From Tetracladium setigerum (taxonomy: Eukaryota > Ascomycota > Leotiomycetes > Helotiales), in contig PZJY01000002.1 in NCBI GenBank assembly GCA_031472005.1, positions 4,092,001-4,156,000 on the forward strand: a stretch of 64,000 nucleotides of DNA, given 5' to 3'. Below are positions 35,501-47,102 of this stretch, piece by piece. The notes beneath the pieces were generated by a model that saw only the letters and a program-made list of their open reading frames with translations, made no database searches and was not told the origin of the DNA. Both the position numbers and the translations under genes were made by a program. Position 1 is the stretch's first letter; the number at the start of each line of letters is the position of its first letter.

Positions 35501-36019
35501 AACCAATGGGCGCTTCGACATATAGGTAGTGGAGGAAATCAGTAACATGCAGCATGACCGTGTGGCCAGTCTAGAGAAGTCAGCCTAGTTGCGAACAATG
35601 TGGCAATCTTTTGGGAATCATACCTCTGTAACTCCAAAGAATTTGACAGTAGCTTTGCCTCCATGTAGTGTACCCTCTTTGGCCTCAATCTGTTGAAAAC
35701 ACAGACTGTCCCTCTCTGGTTTGAAATCTACTAAAGGCGGCCTTGCCCATTGTTGATCCTTCTCTGAATTGTTCTTCTTCAACCCAGCCATATCCTGTGT
35801 CATCTTCTCCAGAACCTCCGTCTCAAAGTGCGAAGGCTGACTTGAGCCCAGCTTTCCACTTGGACCATTTTGCGAGCTCTTGAATCGACTGACGGGGGAT
35901 GATGCAGCTTCGAGTTTGCGTTTCTTGCCTGACAAAGGAGCAGGTGACGAAGGGATATTGCGGCGTGCATTTGTTGTCTCCCCAAGGACTCTTTTCTTCG
36001 GGAGGCGAGGGGTGGACAT
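32542..36019 (-). CDS. POL3: DNA polymerase delta catalytic subunit
   Basis: Four exons, 36019-35624, 35570-35196, 35147-33334 and 33286-32542, encode 1109 residues, close to yeast Pol3 (1097). It is the lagging-strand replicative polymerase with 3'-5' proofreading, acting in the nucleus with PCNA. Visible motifs are Exo I FDIECAGRKG (acidic residues at about 315 and 317), Exo II IIGYNICNFDFPYL, Exo III YCLKDAYLP, polymerase motif A DFASLYPSI (from about 602), motif B NSVYGLTG and motif C YGDTDS (about 754-759). The C-terminus has both metal sites: CysA (CMGCKKPLVG with CSNC) and CysB (CQRCQGSMHCEVICSSKDC), which in the family binds zinc and an iron-sulfur cluster respectively. All three introns are GT-AG and keep phase. 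No disruption is seen. Confidence 0.97.
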
Positions 36020-37971
36020 TTTGAGTATGCTGGCGGTACTGATGGTGAGAAAAGGTGTTGTGTTGGCGTGGGAAGTTCTCTCCTCGCAACCACTTTAGCA
36101 GATGTCTGGGGTCCCGCGTCTTTGGGGATTTCGTGTTCGCGACGTGATTGAAAATATGACGGCAGAACACGGCTAAGTCTGACATAATCACAAAGTGCTT
36201 GGCATCTCGAAGGCTTCTTCCGCAACCACCACATCTATCACATTCAATGACATTGCAATTACAATAATATGATGTGCTTGCAGAATCTTTTGATCAAAAC
36301 CCTTGGTTCTATTATCCAATCTTTTGAAACTTCACGATTCTTGTTTGATCCGCAGTTCTCTAGGTAGCCATCAAATCAGTCATACAAATCGAGCATCAGG
36401 ATAACATTTTACAACACTTTGATACCATTTCTAGATTTGTCAATGTACTCTCTGAGCTTGAAAATGCAGTTATTTTCATGCCTCGCATTCTTACTGGCTG
36501 CATGAACTCGCAGTCAGTGACCATTCTATTCTGTCTTGAGCTCAGAAGCATAACCCCAGGCAGTGACTGCTGGCAACAATCTCCTATGGCTGAGAACAAT
36601 GGAGTATATCACTATCAACGAAGCATTGGAATGCGCAAAGAATTGGCTCAATTACGCAAATCATGCCTCTGTCACTGGTCGTTGCTTGAGTACGCAGACT
36701 TTCCATTGCAGGTGAACAAGTCCAAATTGCGCTCTACATTCGAGATTTGTCATATGTCTTGGTATTTCTTCTCGCTACGCAACTGTTTGTTTATTTTATT
36801 ATGTAACAATGAACTGTTCTTCTCGATAATACTTATTATAGTATGACTCGATGACGACCTGATGCTACCAAAATATTTCCCTTTATGTACTCGGTTTCCA
36901 ATCACCTTCATGCTTCCCTTGTCAACTCTCGGTGAAAGTTTCTTTCGGATTTAATGTCATTAACTGCGACAAAAAAAACCAACCATTTGAGATAGTGACT
37001 CAATTGGATTTGGATGATCCCGTTGAAGTTTCATTCCACCTACAGCCTCACAACTTCATGTAGGTCGAGACTTGACTTGTTCAACATTTTCTCTGAAGTT
37101 CCAAGAGAAGCCGGCCCGATTCATCGACGGGGAAGAGTTCGTAATGTTTCCGCGCAGGCTAGATATCTTGGTCTGGTTATACTACCACTAAATCACCGTT
37201 TTGGAGGCAACTTTCGCCCCCTTGATAATCACTCGTCTGCACTTCATGACCTTCAGCAAGCAGCTATCCATTCGCGTATTTCTTTCTCTTCTCCGCGTGG
37301 AACCGTTTGCACAACATTTACGACTTGATGCTAATTCATTTCTCGGTTCCTTCTGTTTCCGATATCTCTTTCCCGTCTAGTGCTCTCGGGCTCTTGCATT
37401 TTACCACGCATCACCAATGATGTGTTCACGTATTCGCCTCAATCCAATTACCCCGAGCTGAGCACTCACATTATTTACTACAAGGTTGGTTCAATGCTCT
37501 CATCATTTCCAATCATTGATGCGGACGCGAAATGGGGTTCCACCAGAGCCTGCTTGGCTCTTCAGACATTGTACTACCCATCCCCATCACGTTCTATTTT
37601 CCACCCTGCATCTCCTTGATGTGATTGGAGTCCAAAGATCTCAATGTTTCTGCTGTGCGTCTCTGGTCATCTACATCTCCGATCACATATCTTCCGGCAC
37701 CGGGCAGTAAGATCGTGGTCGCTTCCAACGACGGCACTGCGCATCCAAGTTGCACGCGGAATTTTTGCACCCTTCTCCCAACAATGAACTCACGAGATCA
37801 GATGAACGATGCAAATGACTGACTACCTCGAGACCGCCGAGATTACAAGTCTCCCGCCTTGTGAATATATCTTCACAATCAGCCAGGTTTGAGAATAGAA
37901 CCTTTTTATCAATAGCCATCAACACTTGAACATATCTCAAATCCCGACATCATATCATCACAACCGCTACA
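36020..37971. other. Intergenic region upstream of POL3 and the small secreted protein
   Basis: Nearly 2 kb without a supported gene. Plus-strand open frames at 36478-36846 and 37014-37328 have no family motifs, no convincing splice partners and irregular composition. Confidence 0.45.
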
Positions 37972-38421
37972 ATGAAGTTAGACCCAATCTATCTCCTCGC
38001 CACCTTCCTCAACCTCCTCACTATCACCACTTCTTCCCCAGTCATCCCTCTATCAGTCGCCACCGACACCACCGACCTCGCTCCCCGTCAAATCACCATC
38101 GACCAGTGCACAAAGGTGAATGACCGATCAACTTGCACCTTCTCCTCCAATTACAACCCCAAAAACGGTCAAATGGCTGTCTTCGTCTTCCGCAACGACT
38201 GTACACTCATCGGGTACAACGGGCGCATCCCGCAACCCAGATATGACTTCTACAGCCAGCTGCCGTACACGATTGTGATGTCGGTGTTCCAGGATAGCAA
38301 GCCTGGTTCGAATAAGTGGCCTGAATTTTGGTATGCGGGCAGGTATACATATGTGACCCCGGGGTCTTGGCATAAGAATGAGTGGGGCGATATTATTTGC
38401 ATGCTTCGTTTCAAGTGTTAG
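37972..38421 (+). CDS. Small secreted Cys-containing protein (effector-like candidate)
   Basis: A single exon encodes 149 residues. The N-terminus is a signal peptide (MKLDPIYLLATFLNLLTITT, cleavage near SS-P). A short pro-like segment ends in APRQ, followed by about 110 residues with five Cys. Aromatic residues are frequent (YDFYSQLPY, FWYAGRYTY, and Trp-rich SWHKNEWGD). There is no membrane segment. Size, secretion signal and Cys content fit the broad class of fungal small secreted proteins, some of which act on hosts or competitors, but no family is recognised. The start is preceded by a plausible leader (CTACAATG). Confidence 0.8.
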   Translation: MKLDPIYLLATFLNLLTITTSSPVIPLSVATDTTDLAPRQITIDQCTKVNDRSTCTFSSNYNPKNGQMAVFVFRNDCTLIGYNGRIPQPRYDFYSQLPYTIVMSVFQDSKPGSNKWPEFWYAGRYTYVTPGSWHKNEWGDIICMLRFKC

Positions 38422-38740
38422 TGACTGGGCGGTTTGGAATGAGATGGAGAAAGAAGTCTGTGTATATGGCAATTGGTTTTGGTATGAGAAGGGGAAGACT
38501 GTCTTGCGTTCTTTGAGGTATGTACACGTGCAGCATCTCTCCAATTCCTCCGCGAGTAAAAGACCACCGTCTGACTTGACTCTAACAGATATTTCACACA
38601 ACATCCGAATGAGTATTTTGTTTTTTTTTTTTTGAAATTCATGATCTATTATTCTATGGCGTTTGTTCCTTCGCAATTCAGCCCTAGTAATCAAAGGCCT
38701 CAATTATCTCCCCTCACGAAAACGCCGCATTGTACAAATG
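38422..38740. other. 3' flank of the small secreted protein gene
   Basis: No gene is visible. A T-run lies at about 38620-38633, and the segment leads into the tandem duplication at 38741. Confidence 0.4.
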
Positions 38741-38911
38741 TGAAGAAAGAAAAGCGGTGAGAAATCCACTTCAGGTGTAGCAGCAGTGAGAAACATCGCT
38801 TCGTCCCCAGATCTTCCACTTCATGTAGAAAGAGAAGAAAAGTCGCGAAGAATCCATCTTGGGTGTAGTAGAGAGAACATCTCTTCGTCCGCAAATCATC
38901 CACTTAATGTA
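38741..38911. repeat. Diverged tandem duplication, two ~80-bp units
   Basis: Units at about 38741-38826 and 38832-38911 share GAAGAAA, then AATCCA(C/T)(T/T)T, GGTGTAG(C/T)AG, GAGA(A/-)CATC(G/T)CTTCGTCC and CAAATC-like or CAGATC-like, TCCACTT(C/A)ATGTA in order and orientation. They sit just downstream of the coiled-coil gene's stop codon. Confidence 0.75.
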
Positions 38912-38989
38912 ACCGAGAAGATGAACCCCCTTCCCCAGCCCTTATGAACACCGAAGAAATGTTTATGCTGCCACTAACATCAAGGCTCT

Positions 38990-40344
38990 TCATTGTCTCT
39001 TCTCAATACCCTCCAACAAAGCTTGAACGCCAATCTCGCATTCCTCAACACATCCTCTGAGAGTATGCTTGAACATCTCCCAGTGGGCTGCGCTAACGAT
39101 GAGTTGTCTGTTGTCGTTCTCGCCTTGCTCGGTTTCGTAGCGGTCGCCGGTGTAGTTATCCTTCTCCACTGTATCGTAGTTAGCCATGAGCATATTGTTG
39201 TAAGGAAATTGGACTGGGAAAGTGAGGGAACATGGCGGTAGGATGGGATTTGGGATGATAAATAGGTTATGAAGTAAAAGAAAGGAAGAAAGGAAGAAGG
39301 AGAGGACAACTTACACACTCCGCACAAACCCCAAAGTTCCCGGCCCAATTGTCGCTCTCTCTTCTTGACTTCGCTTCGAACGCCCATACCACGAATGAGT
39401 TGATCATTCTTGGCTGCTAACTCGCTCTTCTTGACATTCTCGGCCTTCATCTCCAACGCACCAAATCGGTCAATGAGCTTCGAAACCTCGCTCGCCTTGA
39501 CACTCTCGACCTTCTTCTCCAACTCATTAAGCTTCACCATGATCTTGAAGAGATCTCTCTGCTGGACACGCTCCAGTTTCTTCTCCAATGCATCAAGTCT
39601 CTCAACGACCTTCAAAGCCTCACTCTCGTTGGTACCCTCCACCATATCACCAAGTCTCTCCGTGATCTTCAAAATTGCGCTCTCCTTGACAACCTCACTC
39701 TCCTTGATGTTCTCCGTCGTCTCCTCCAGCATGCCAACTCTGCCGGTGATCTTCAGAACTGCACTCGCCAACTTAGCCATTCGGTCTTCCTCCACTGCAT
39801 GGTGACGACGCTCTCCAATCTCTCCATCACCATCGCCGTTTCCATCTAAAACCTCAACACCAGCAAAGGCACTATCAGCCGCGAACTGAGACTTGACCTC
39901 ACCTCCATAACCGGTCAAACCTCGATCGTGTTGAGCAGACATTGTCTTTCGCTTAGCATAAAGTTCGTTATTGAGGTATCGAATGTGAGCTTCAATTTCC
40001 TCAGGGGAGAGAATGCTAATGATACCGGAGTCGAGACCGAGATTTGTCGTGGAGCGATTGGGGAGAGGTACGAAGGCTGCGTTGAATGAATTGAGATCTC
40101 CAGTAGATCGCTTGGGGGATGGTGAGAATGAGGGGAATGGTGAGGAGAAGGGGTTGTTGGATGGATTGAGGTTGTCAGTAGATCGCTTTGGGAGTGGTAA
40201 GAAGGACGCGTTGGATGCAGGCGCGAAAGTACCAAGATATGGGTCGAATTGGTGTGGATAATCAAAGGGAGAGCCCATTCCTTGAGGTGCAGTCATGCCA
40301 TGGTTGTCATTGACCTGAGACATAGTCTTTGCGGTCTTCGTCAT
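38990..40344 (-). CDS. Repeat-rich coiled-coil protein of unknown function
   Basis: Two exons, 40344-39315 and 39213-38990, encode 417 residues; the intron is GTAAGT...TTTCCCAG in phase. The N-terminal third is Pro/Ser-rich and carries three copies of a short motif (LPKRSTDNL, SPKRSTGDL, LPNRSTTNL). A helical region follows (EEIEAHIRYLNNELYAKRK), then about 150 residues made of roughly 25-30-residue units with the pattern LKI-x-[ED]-R-L-x-x-LE-x-K, strongly predicted to be coiled coil. The C-terminus after the intron is WEMFKHTLRGCVEECEIGVQ. There is no signal peptide or membrane span. A cytoskeletal, spindle or scaffold role is possible but unproven. No family is recognised. Confidence 0.75.
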
Positions 40345-40989
40345 GTTTGCAACGTTTGCAATGTTTGCTGTAACAGGCAGGGCAAAGCCTCTGAGGCGTG
40401 CACAGTCGGAGCAAAGACCTTTGTAGTAGTGAATTCTGTCGGTGTATATCTGTTAGTTTCTTTGCTCGCAGTGAGATGTGAGATCGAGGCTCGACTTGAC
40501 ATGAAGGGAAGAGAAGGGAGGAGAGAGGATGTATGAGAGCAATCGAAAGTATCGAAAGTCGATGTGAACACCTCAAGGTCGCCGAGTGAGATTGATGTTT
40601 GAAAGAAGCTAACTTACCCGAGGATCTGGTAATCTTTGCAGTCTACCTCTCGACATTTGCTAATCATAACGATTCGCTGGTGGTCACAGCTAGTCGAGTG
40701 TTCTTTGATTCCACGACACATCTTGACGCGTTTTGGTTGTTCTGTTGTTGTTGGGATGTGTTGAGTCGAGGTGTTGTTGAAGAGATGGAGGAGATCGGTC
40801 GAGTGCAAGAAAACGCGGGCGAAGTCGAGGGAGAAAGACTATTTTGAATCGCGCCAGTGACGCTAACGATACACGAGTTCACTTTGAAGGTGAAGTTGAA
40901 GTCGACGATACAGTGTAGGCTTTTTCATGCGTTTGTTTTGTTTTGGAGGGTAAATAATTGGGCGTGAGGATGACGACGTTTGCTTCATC
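40345..40989. other. Upstream region of the coiled-coil gene
   Basis: No supported gene. A minus-strand open frame at 40307-40576 contains Cys pairs near its end (CPACYSKHCKRC) but has no start context or splice link I can defend. Confidence 0.4.
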
Positions 40990-41277
40990 AACGGTAAACA
41001 AAGGGCTTCGACAATCGCAGACGATTCTGATACTCTTAGTCAAAGCTCCAAAAGTGTTACATATTTGGCCGGAGAAAGTAGAGATCTAATTTGATTATAT
41101 ATATAGAATGGCTTGAGACAGATACAACCAGCAATCGACAGTAAACAACGAGGTTCGGCAATCTCTTACGAGCAGACGATTCTGATATTCCAAGTCGGAG
41201 AGAAACCTCCACAAGGGTTACATATTTGGCGGCAGAAAGGAGAGCTTGAATTTCCCTGTAAATATAGAATGGCTTCT
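40990..41277. repeat. Diverged tandem duplication, two ~130-140-bp units
   Basis: Units at about 40990-41117 and 41138-41277 share, in order, GTAAACAA, GGCTTCG/GGTTCGG then CAATC, CAGACGATTCTGATA, AGTC, GGGTTACATATTTGGC-like, GGCAGAAAG/GGAGAAAG, and TATAGAATGGCTT. Substitutions are dispersed, so this is an old event. Confidence 0.8.
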
Positions 41278-41980
41278 GTTAAAATATATATAGCCAGCAT
41301 ATTAATTCACAAGAACATCATGGGTGGATACACATATTGTGATTAAAATTACTGAAAGGGAATATCATTGATTGATTCTTCTGTCTAGACTACAGTGATA
41401 TTTTTCACTGCAAAACAGTTGATGCACTAGCATCTCATCTCATCATCCATCATCAATCAATCCCACCACCACCACTAACATGTATCCCTCAATCATGCAT
41501 ATTTCAGAAGCAAGCTTTTCAAGAAGCAGTAGCCACTTTCCAATATCGTCATGGGGAAATCATGCTGTTAAATATCGCAAAGTCAATATCTCGTCTTTCT
41601 CGTCTTCATCCACCAAGAGATCAGGAGCTTTCAAGCTACCATGTCTCGCTTACAATTAGTTGTAAGCAAACAACGCGACTGAAATACGTCGAAGGTGCAA
41701 AAGAACGCCAGTGTGTGATGTGCCGCGGGTGTTTGGTGTTGACAAAAAGGGAATTACATGATTGTGAATCTTTCGCTAATCGTGGGTCACATCGGGGGGT
41801 TGGAGGCGCCGAGTCTTCGGGGGAATGGTCGTGCTGAGGGGATCGTGGGATTTCGTTTATGAATGCTGGAATTCGACTCGACGGGATTTTGTGCAATTTC
41901 GATTAAGAGGTGGTATATCGGAGAGTCCAGGTGCCACCCTGCACTAGCAGGGGCAGTCGTATCGGTGGAAGTGCAGATTT
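41278..41980. other. 3' flank of importin alpha and spacer
   Basis: No gene is supported. Short CATC/ATCA-rich and CCACCA stretches occur near 41430-41480. Confidence 0.4.
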
Positions 41981-43979
41981 TTACATATCCATGGAGTCGC
42001 CGTTGCTTGCGAAGTTGAATCCGGCACCAGCTTGTGGGCCGTTGGCATTGAAACCAAAAGCACCGGTGGCGTTGTCAACGGGTTGCGCCTCGTCAACTCC
42101 ATCCTCCTCATCAGAGAAGTACTTCTCAATCATGTTGTAAGCCTTCATGTAAATCTCCTCGTTGGCGTTGGTCTGGCACTCGTGGATCTTCTCCATGCCA
42201 TTGCACTCCTCGATGAACAGAGCATATCGGTTGATGCTATCCTGTCCATCACCAGCCTCCTTGTCCATATCGCCAACCTTCAGGATGTTCTCAAGACCAT
42301 CAAGAGCGACTTGAATGATCTTGTTATCTGGGCAGGCAAGGAGATCACAGAGTGGCTTGATGCAGCCTTGAGCGACAAGATAACGGATTTGCTCGGGCTT
42401 TTGAAGTCCACCTGAAGTGGCGTTCGAGATAGCCCAGCAAGCCTCCTTACGAGTCTTCAAGTCGCCGTTGGACAGAAGGTGGATCAAGGGAGGGATGATG
42501 TTGGCATCAATCACAGATTGGATTTGGGTAGAGTTTCCAGCCGTGACGTTGGAGATGGTCCAGCAAGCCTCCTTGCGAATACCGTCCTTTCCAGAGCTCA
42601 ACAAGGAAAGAAGAGCGGGAAGTGCGCCACAGTTGATAATGACTTGAGTTTGGACATCATCTCCAGTGACGATGTTACCAACAGATCGGAGTGCTGGAGT
42701 CTGAACTGATGTCGAGGCGTGCATGAGCAACTCCACGAGACGACGAGGGATACCAGCTTCAATAACAGCTTGAATCTTGTCATTGGCACCATCAGAAAGG
42801 TAGGAGATAGCCCAGCAAGCATCAATCAGAACTTCGTCGTCAAGAGAGTAGACAAGCTTGGCGAGAACGGGAAGTGCGGGAAGGATCTGCTGGGGGTGTT
42901 AGTATTTGTAAAGTAAAATAGGGAAAATATCTTACGGTGTTCCAGTCAGGTTGGGGAGTCTTGCCACGGCAAAAGTTGCTAAGAGTCCAAGTAGCGTTGC
43001 GAAGCATGCTCAACTTTCTGCTATCGCCGAGCAGAGCCAAAAGTGGCTTGAGAGCACCACAGCTCAAAACGTAATCACGGCATGATGGGCTATCACCAGC
43101 AATGTTACCCAAAGCCCAAACAGCCTGCTCCCTAACATCAGGTTCGTGACTGGCCAGCAACTCAACGAAGATTGGAACTGCGCCTGCCTCAATGACCACC
43201 TGTGTTTGTTGTGCAGAACCGGAAGCGATGTTGGTAAGGGCCCAAGCAGCTTCGAATTGGACGAGAGTGTGGGGGGATCGGAGGAAGGTAACGAATCTGC
43301 TGACAACACCAGTCTTGATGACTTCTTCAATGGGTGGGTTGCGCTCCTTTGAGAGAAGCTTTCGGAACTTGGTTGTGGCATGAATTTGAAGATCGATCTG
43401 GTCGGAAAACACACCCTGGACCATCTGTGGGAGATCCTCGTTCAACTGTCAAAGCCAAAATTAGCAGGTTTGCCATCATAAGCTATTGAGCTACACTATA
43501 TAGGGGCATTCTATAGGGGGAATAGCTACAAAACATCGTGGGGGAATCGAAAGTGTTTCGATAGTGGGGCATCACAAGAGCCAATCTGCGGGACGCAAAA
43601 AAACAAATCGCAGCCGCAACCCCACCATGAAAGTAAACAAAGGGGGGAAATGTCAAAATAGAAGGGAATCAACGAGTTGATCCCAACTCAAAAGAGTCTC
43701 GCAGATGTTGTAGCAGTGACGGAAAGGAGACCTAAAGCTTACCTGACTCTCGGTAGGAGCAGTATCATCATCTGAATCTGGCTCAGCGCCTAGAGAAGCT
43801 CCAGGGCGGTTGCCATCTGCGCCAGCAATACCACGTCTCTTTGCCAAGTTCTCCTCACGTTTTGCCTTTCGGATCTCAACTTGTTGTTCCTCGCGACGAC
43901 GTCTGAGTTCCTCTGGCTTGAAGGTGTTCTTCGCCTTGAACTGAGTGCGACGATGCTCTGGGATGTAGCGCTCCGACAT
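41981..43979 (-). CDS. SRP1: Importin subunit alpha (karyopherin alpha)
   Basis: Three exons, 43979-43743, 43445-42936 and 42889-41981, encode 551 residues, the usual length. The protein recognises classical nuclear localisation signals and links cargo to importin beta. Residues 1-79 form the importin-beta-binding domain, starting MSERYIPEHRRTQFKAKNTF with the basic patch ELRRRREEQQVEIRKAKREE. Ten or so ARM repeats follow, with the repeated WALTNIASG, WALGNIAGD, WTLSNFCRG, WAISYLSDG, WTISNVTAG and WAISNATSG segments whose Trp and Asn residues line the NLS groove. An acidic, Gly/Asn-rich tail ends the protein. The first intron is long (297 nt). It is transcribed divergently from the POT1 gene. 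Confidence 0.97.
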
Positions 43980-44576
43980 GATTGCGGCGGTGGGGGGTGT
44001 TCGAGTTTGCTTGTAGATGGGAAAATGTCGTAGAGAGTTCTGTTCGGATTGACAAGATCTTGTCGATTGTCGTTTTGGAAATTCTCGGAGGTAGAGAGTT
44101 GCAGGTGGTGGAAGGTCTAGGAGTTGGGGAGAGTTGGGGGAGATGGAGGAGGGCCGAATGTTGAAAGGTGAAAGGCCATGGCGCTTTGACCCTTTTGGAC
44201 ATGCTGTCACGTGCTGCTCTTGAACTCCGCTAGGCCGGGTGTGGATGGAATAATGGGGACTGTCTGCTTGGCATATACAGCACGTGAAACCAAAGTGAAA
44301 GGCTCGGCAGTCTCAGTCCAACGCGTCTCCCTAAACTCCAACGCGCAAGCGAGATCGATATCTGATCTATAACACTCCACACTCCTCCAAGATACCAAGT
44401 ATCACAACATGTGAGAGCTAGCTTCTGTCACCCTGGAGACATCGAAATCTTTTAGTTCTTAATCGCCTTGAATTTGCCGTCAGTCATTCAGTCATCTTGA
44501 AAGTAGCCGACGACCTCGCAGCAGCTCTCCAGGGCTTGATCTGAGGCACAATCAAGTGGCTAGGAGAAGCGCCAAG
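43980..44576. promoter_or_regulatory. Divergent promoter region between importin alpha and POT1
   Basis: About 600 bases separate the two start codons, which point away from each other. The region contains a CCTTTTGGACATG...CACGTGC patch near 44190-44220 with CACGTG-like E-boxes (TCACGTGCT and AGCACGTGA around 44208-44286). Both promoters must lie here; shared regulation is only inferred. Confidence 0.5.
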
Positions 44577-47102
44577 ATGGACAACACTGACGACGCACCA
44601 TTGGCTACGGGATTCCTCACAATTGAACAGATACGCAATCTTTCGAATGATGAGATCAAGTCAGGGTCTATGGTCAGCGTAATTGGGGTTTTGAAGGACT
44701 TCCAAAGCCCCGTTCTCACCAAGGGAACAGGTGAGTCGAACATTGGTACCTTAAGCCCCAGTCCATGCAACTAGCTAAGCGTCTGGCAGATGCGAAATGT
44801 ACCCTTGGTATTGTGGACTACTCTATGATACAAGATACTCATGAGCTCAAAGTCAGTATCTTCTGGCCGATGGCGAAGATGCCAAAATCAGTCCACAATG
44901 CCGACTTGGTTTTAGTTCGAAGAGCGAAGGTATGCGCAATGAATTGTTTCAAAATAGACTTGCTTACAGTTCTAGGTCCAGATGTATGGTGGTTTCGTCT
45001 CCCTGCTCGCTAATTATCGAACGGAGTTCCACTTTCTAGCATCAGGTGATGTTCCTCAAAATTCATCTGCAATGGGAGATGCAAAGTGGAACTCATACCC
45101 CCAAAGCAAGGCTGGAGCCCCACTGTACCAGAGACACAGTACGCTGCCTGGCTCCACGGTAAAACAGAAGATCTGGACCTCGCATCGGACACGGAATTTG
45201 ATAACAGGGCACAAAACTCCACGAAATCCCAAGATAAGTTCAAACTTCTCAAAGACTTGAGGGATCCAGGCAATTCCATTAAAACTTTCGCCAACCTCAT
45301 CGGTCAAGTCGTCAAAATCTACGACCCTGGATCTGACATAATAGTCATATATCTATCAGATTACACCGAGAACCCCGCCTTCTACAATTACGCATGGGGA
45401 GAAGAAACAGAAAAATCGAATTACGATGAGTATGGCTATGCGAGACAGCCAATCAAGTCCAACGTAAACAAATGGCCAGGTCCTTATGGCAAATTTACCA
45501 TGCAGATTTCTTTGTGGTGCCCTCATGCGGAGTATGTGAGGGAGGAGGTCAAAATCAAATCCTGGATATCAGTCAAAAATGTTCAAGTCAAGGCCGGCCA
45601 GTTCTTGGAAGGCGTCGTTCATACAGACAACATTGTTAAGGTCACTGTGTTGGAAGTGCCTCAAGAAGCTCTGAATAAGAGCTCCGGGATCACAGAGGCC
45701 AGATTGGAGGAAGCCATCCAACGCAAGTACATGTTAACAAAGAGGTTTGAGCAACAAACGAAGGCCATAGACGAATTGGAAGCCAAACTTGGCGATAAGC
45801 GAAAACTTACCAAGGGAGTTGAGGAAGAAGCACAGGTACACGGCAAAAAGCTCAACAGCAAACAAAGACGGAAACTAGAACGTGCTAATGCCGAACGCAA
45901 AGTGCAGGAAGCGGAGTTGAGGAAACTCAAGTTGAGCTATTTGAATCCACATAGTTCGTACACCATCGCTTCAATGATTATGTTTCAAAATCTTATACTG
46001 ACAATGTTCCAGTCAGATGCAATCACGGCGAGCAAGAGCCAGTAACCATCAAAGAGATCCTCAAGCCCTTGGATCTTGATATAGAGGGCTTTAAAGTTTA
46101 TGCGCCATTCACCAATACAAAATATCGAGCCAACGTCAGAGTGGTAGATTACTTTCCCCACGAAGTCGAAGGCTTTGCGGTTGGCTACAGAAGTAGTGAG
46201 TTCGATCATCTGGAAGATTTCAGCGGCCTCGAAGACACCGACACGGAGAGAGATCGCCAAATCTGGCGTAGTGGACAGGGTCACCCAAAGGATCATTGGG
46301 AGTGGAGATTTGGTTTGCAAGTTGAAGATGCCGAACCTGACCCTAATGGAGCGAAAGAGCGAATGTGGTTAATCGTTGACAACGCTTCTGCTCAGATGCT
46401 TCTTAATGTTGATGATAACGCTACCAGGCATGTGTTTGTACTTTTCATACTCGTTTCCAATCCTTACATCAACTCCTCTCCCTCGATTTTGTTACCTGTA
46501 TTCCTCTTCCACCATTCCCGTTATTCTCTCTCCCCCATTGTATTACCGCCATCCTCCTCGGCCACCCCACTAACACTGCCTAATCTTCCCAGTCTCCGCA
46601 ACAACCCCGACCTCCTCGCCCAAGTGAAAGAACAACTGTTCAAACTCTGGGGTGATCTCGAGGAACGGACATCTCTCAAAGACGCTTCCCTGGCAAAAGC
46701 ACAATCAAAATCAAACAAGAACAGGAACAAGAACAAAAATAACTCCCACTCGCACCCACCATCATCCGTCGAATCCGCCTTTCCCCCTCTTCTCCTCCTC
46801 TTCATCTTCCGGGTATGCCCGCTTTTGCTGATAGCGATGACGAAGATTCGAACAAGAACACTCGACGAAACGAAAATCATACCCAACAACAAGAAGATTC
46901 TGCCCTCAAGAAGGGAGGAGGGACAGAGGAAAATAGTACAGCAGACCAAAAAGAGAAGGAAGATGTCGACAGTGCGACGAAGAATTTAGGATTTACATGT
47001 TGTATTAGGCAGTATGGGGTTAAGGTTAAGGAAGATCGCAGTGCAATGGCAAATGCAGGAGATGGGTATAGGTGGCAGAGGATGTTTGGGTTGTTTGGGA
47101 CT

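Noticed and set aside
36478..37328. Open frames upstream of the small secreted protein
   Set aside because: No motifs, no supported introns and no leader context.
40307..40576. Cys-rich end of an open frame upstream of the coiled-coil gene
   Set aside because: The Cys pattern is not a known finger and there is no in-phase splice to the next exon.
43980..44210. Upstream extension of importin alpha in frame
   Set aside because: The added residues are Ser/Pro-rich and unlike the family; MSERYIPEHRR is the standard start.
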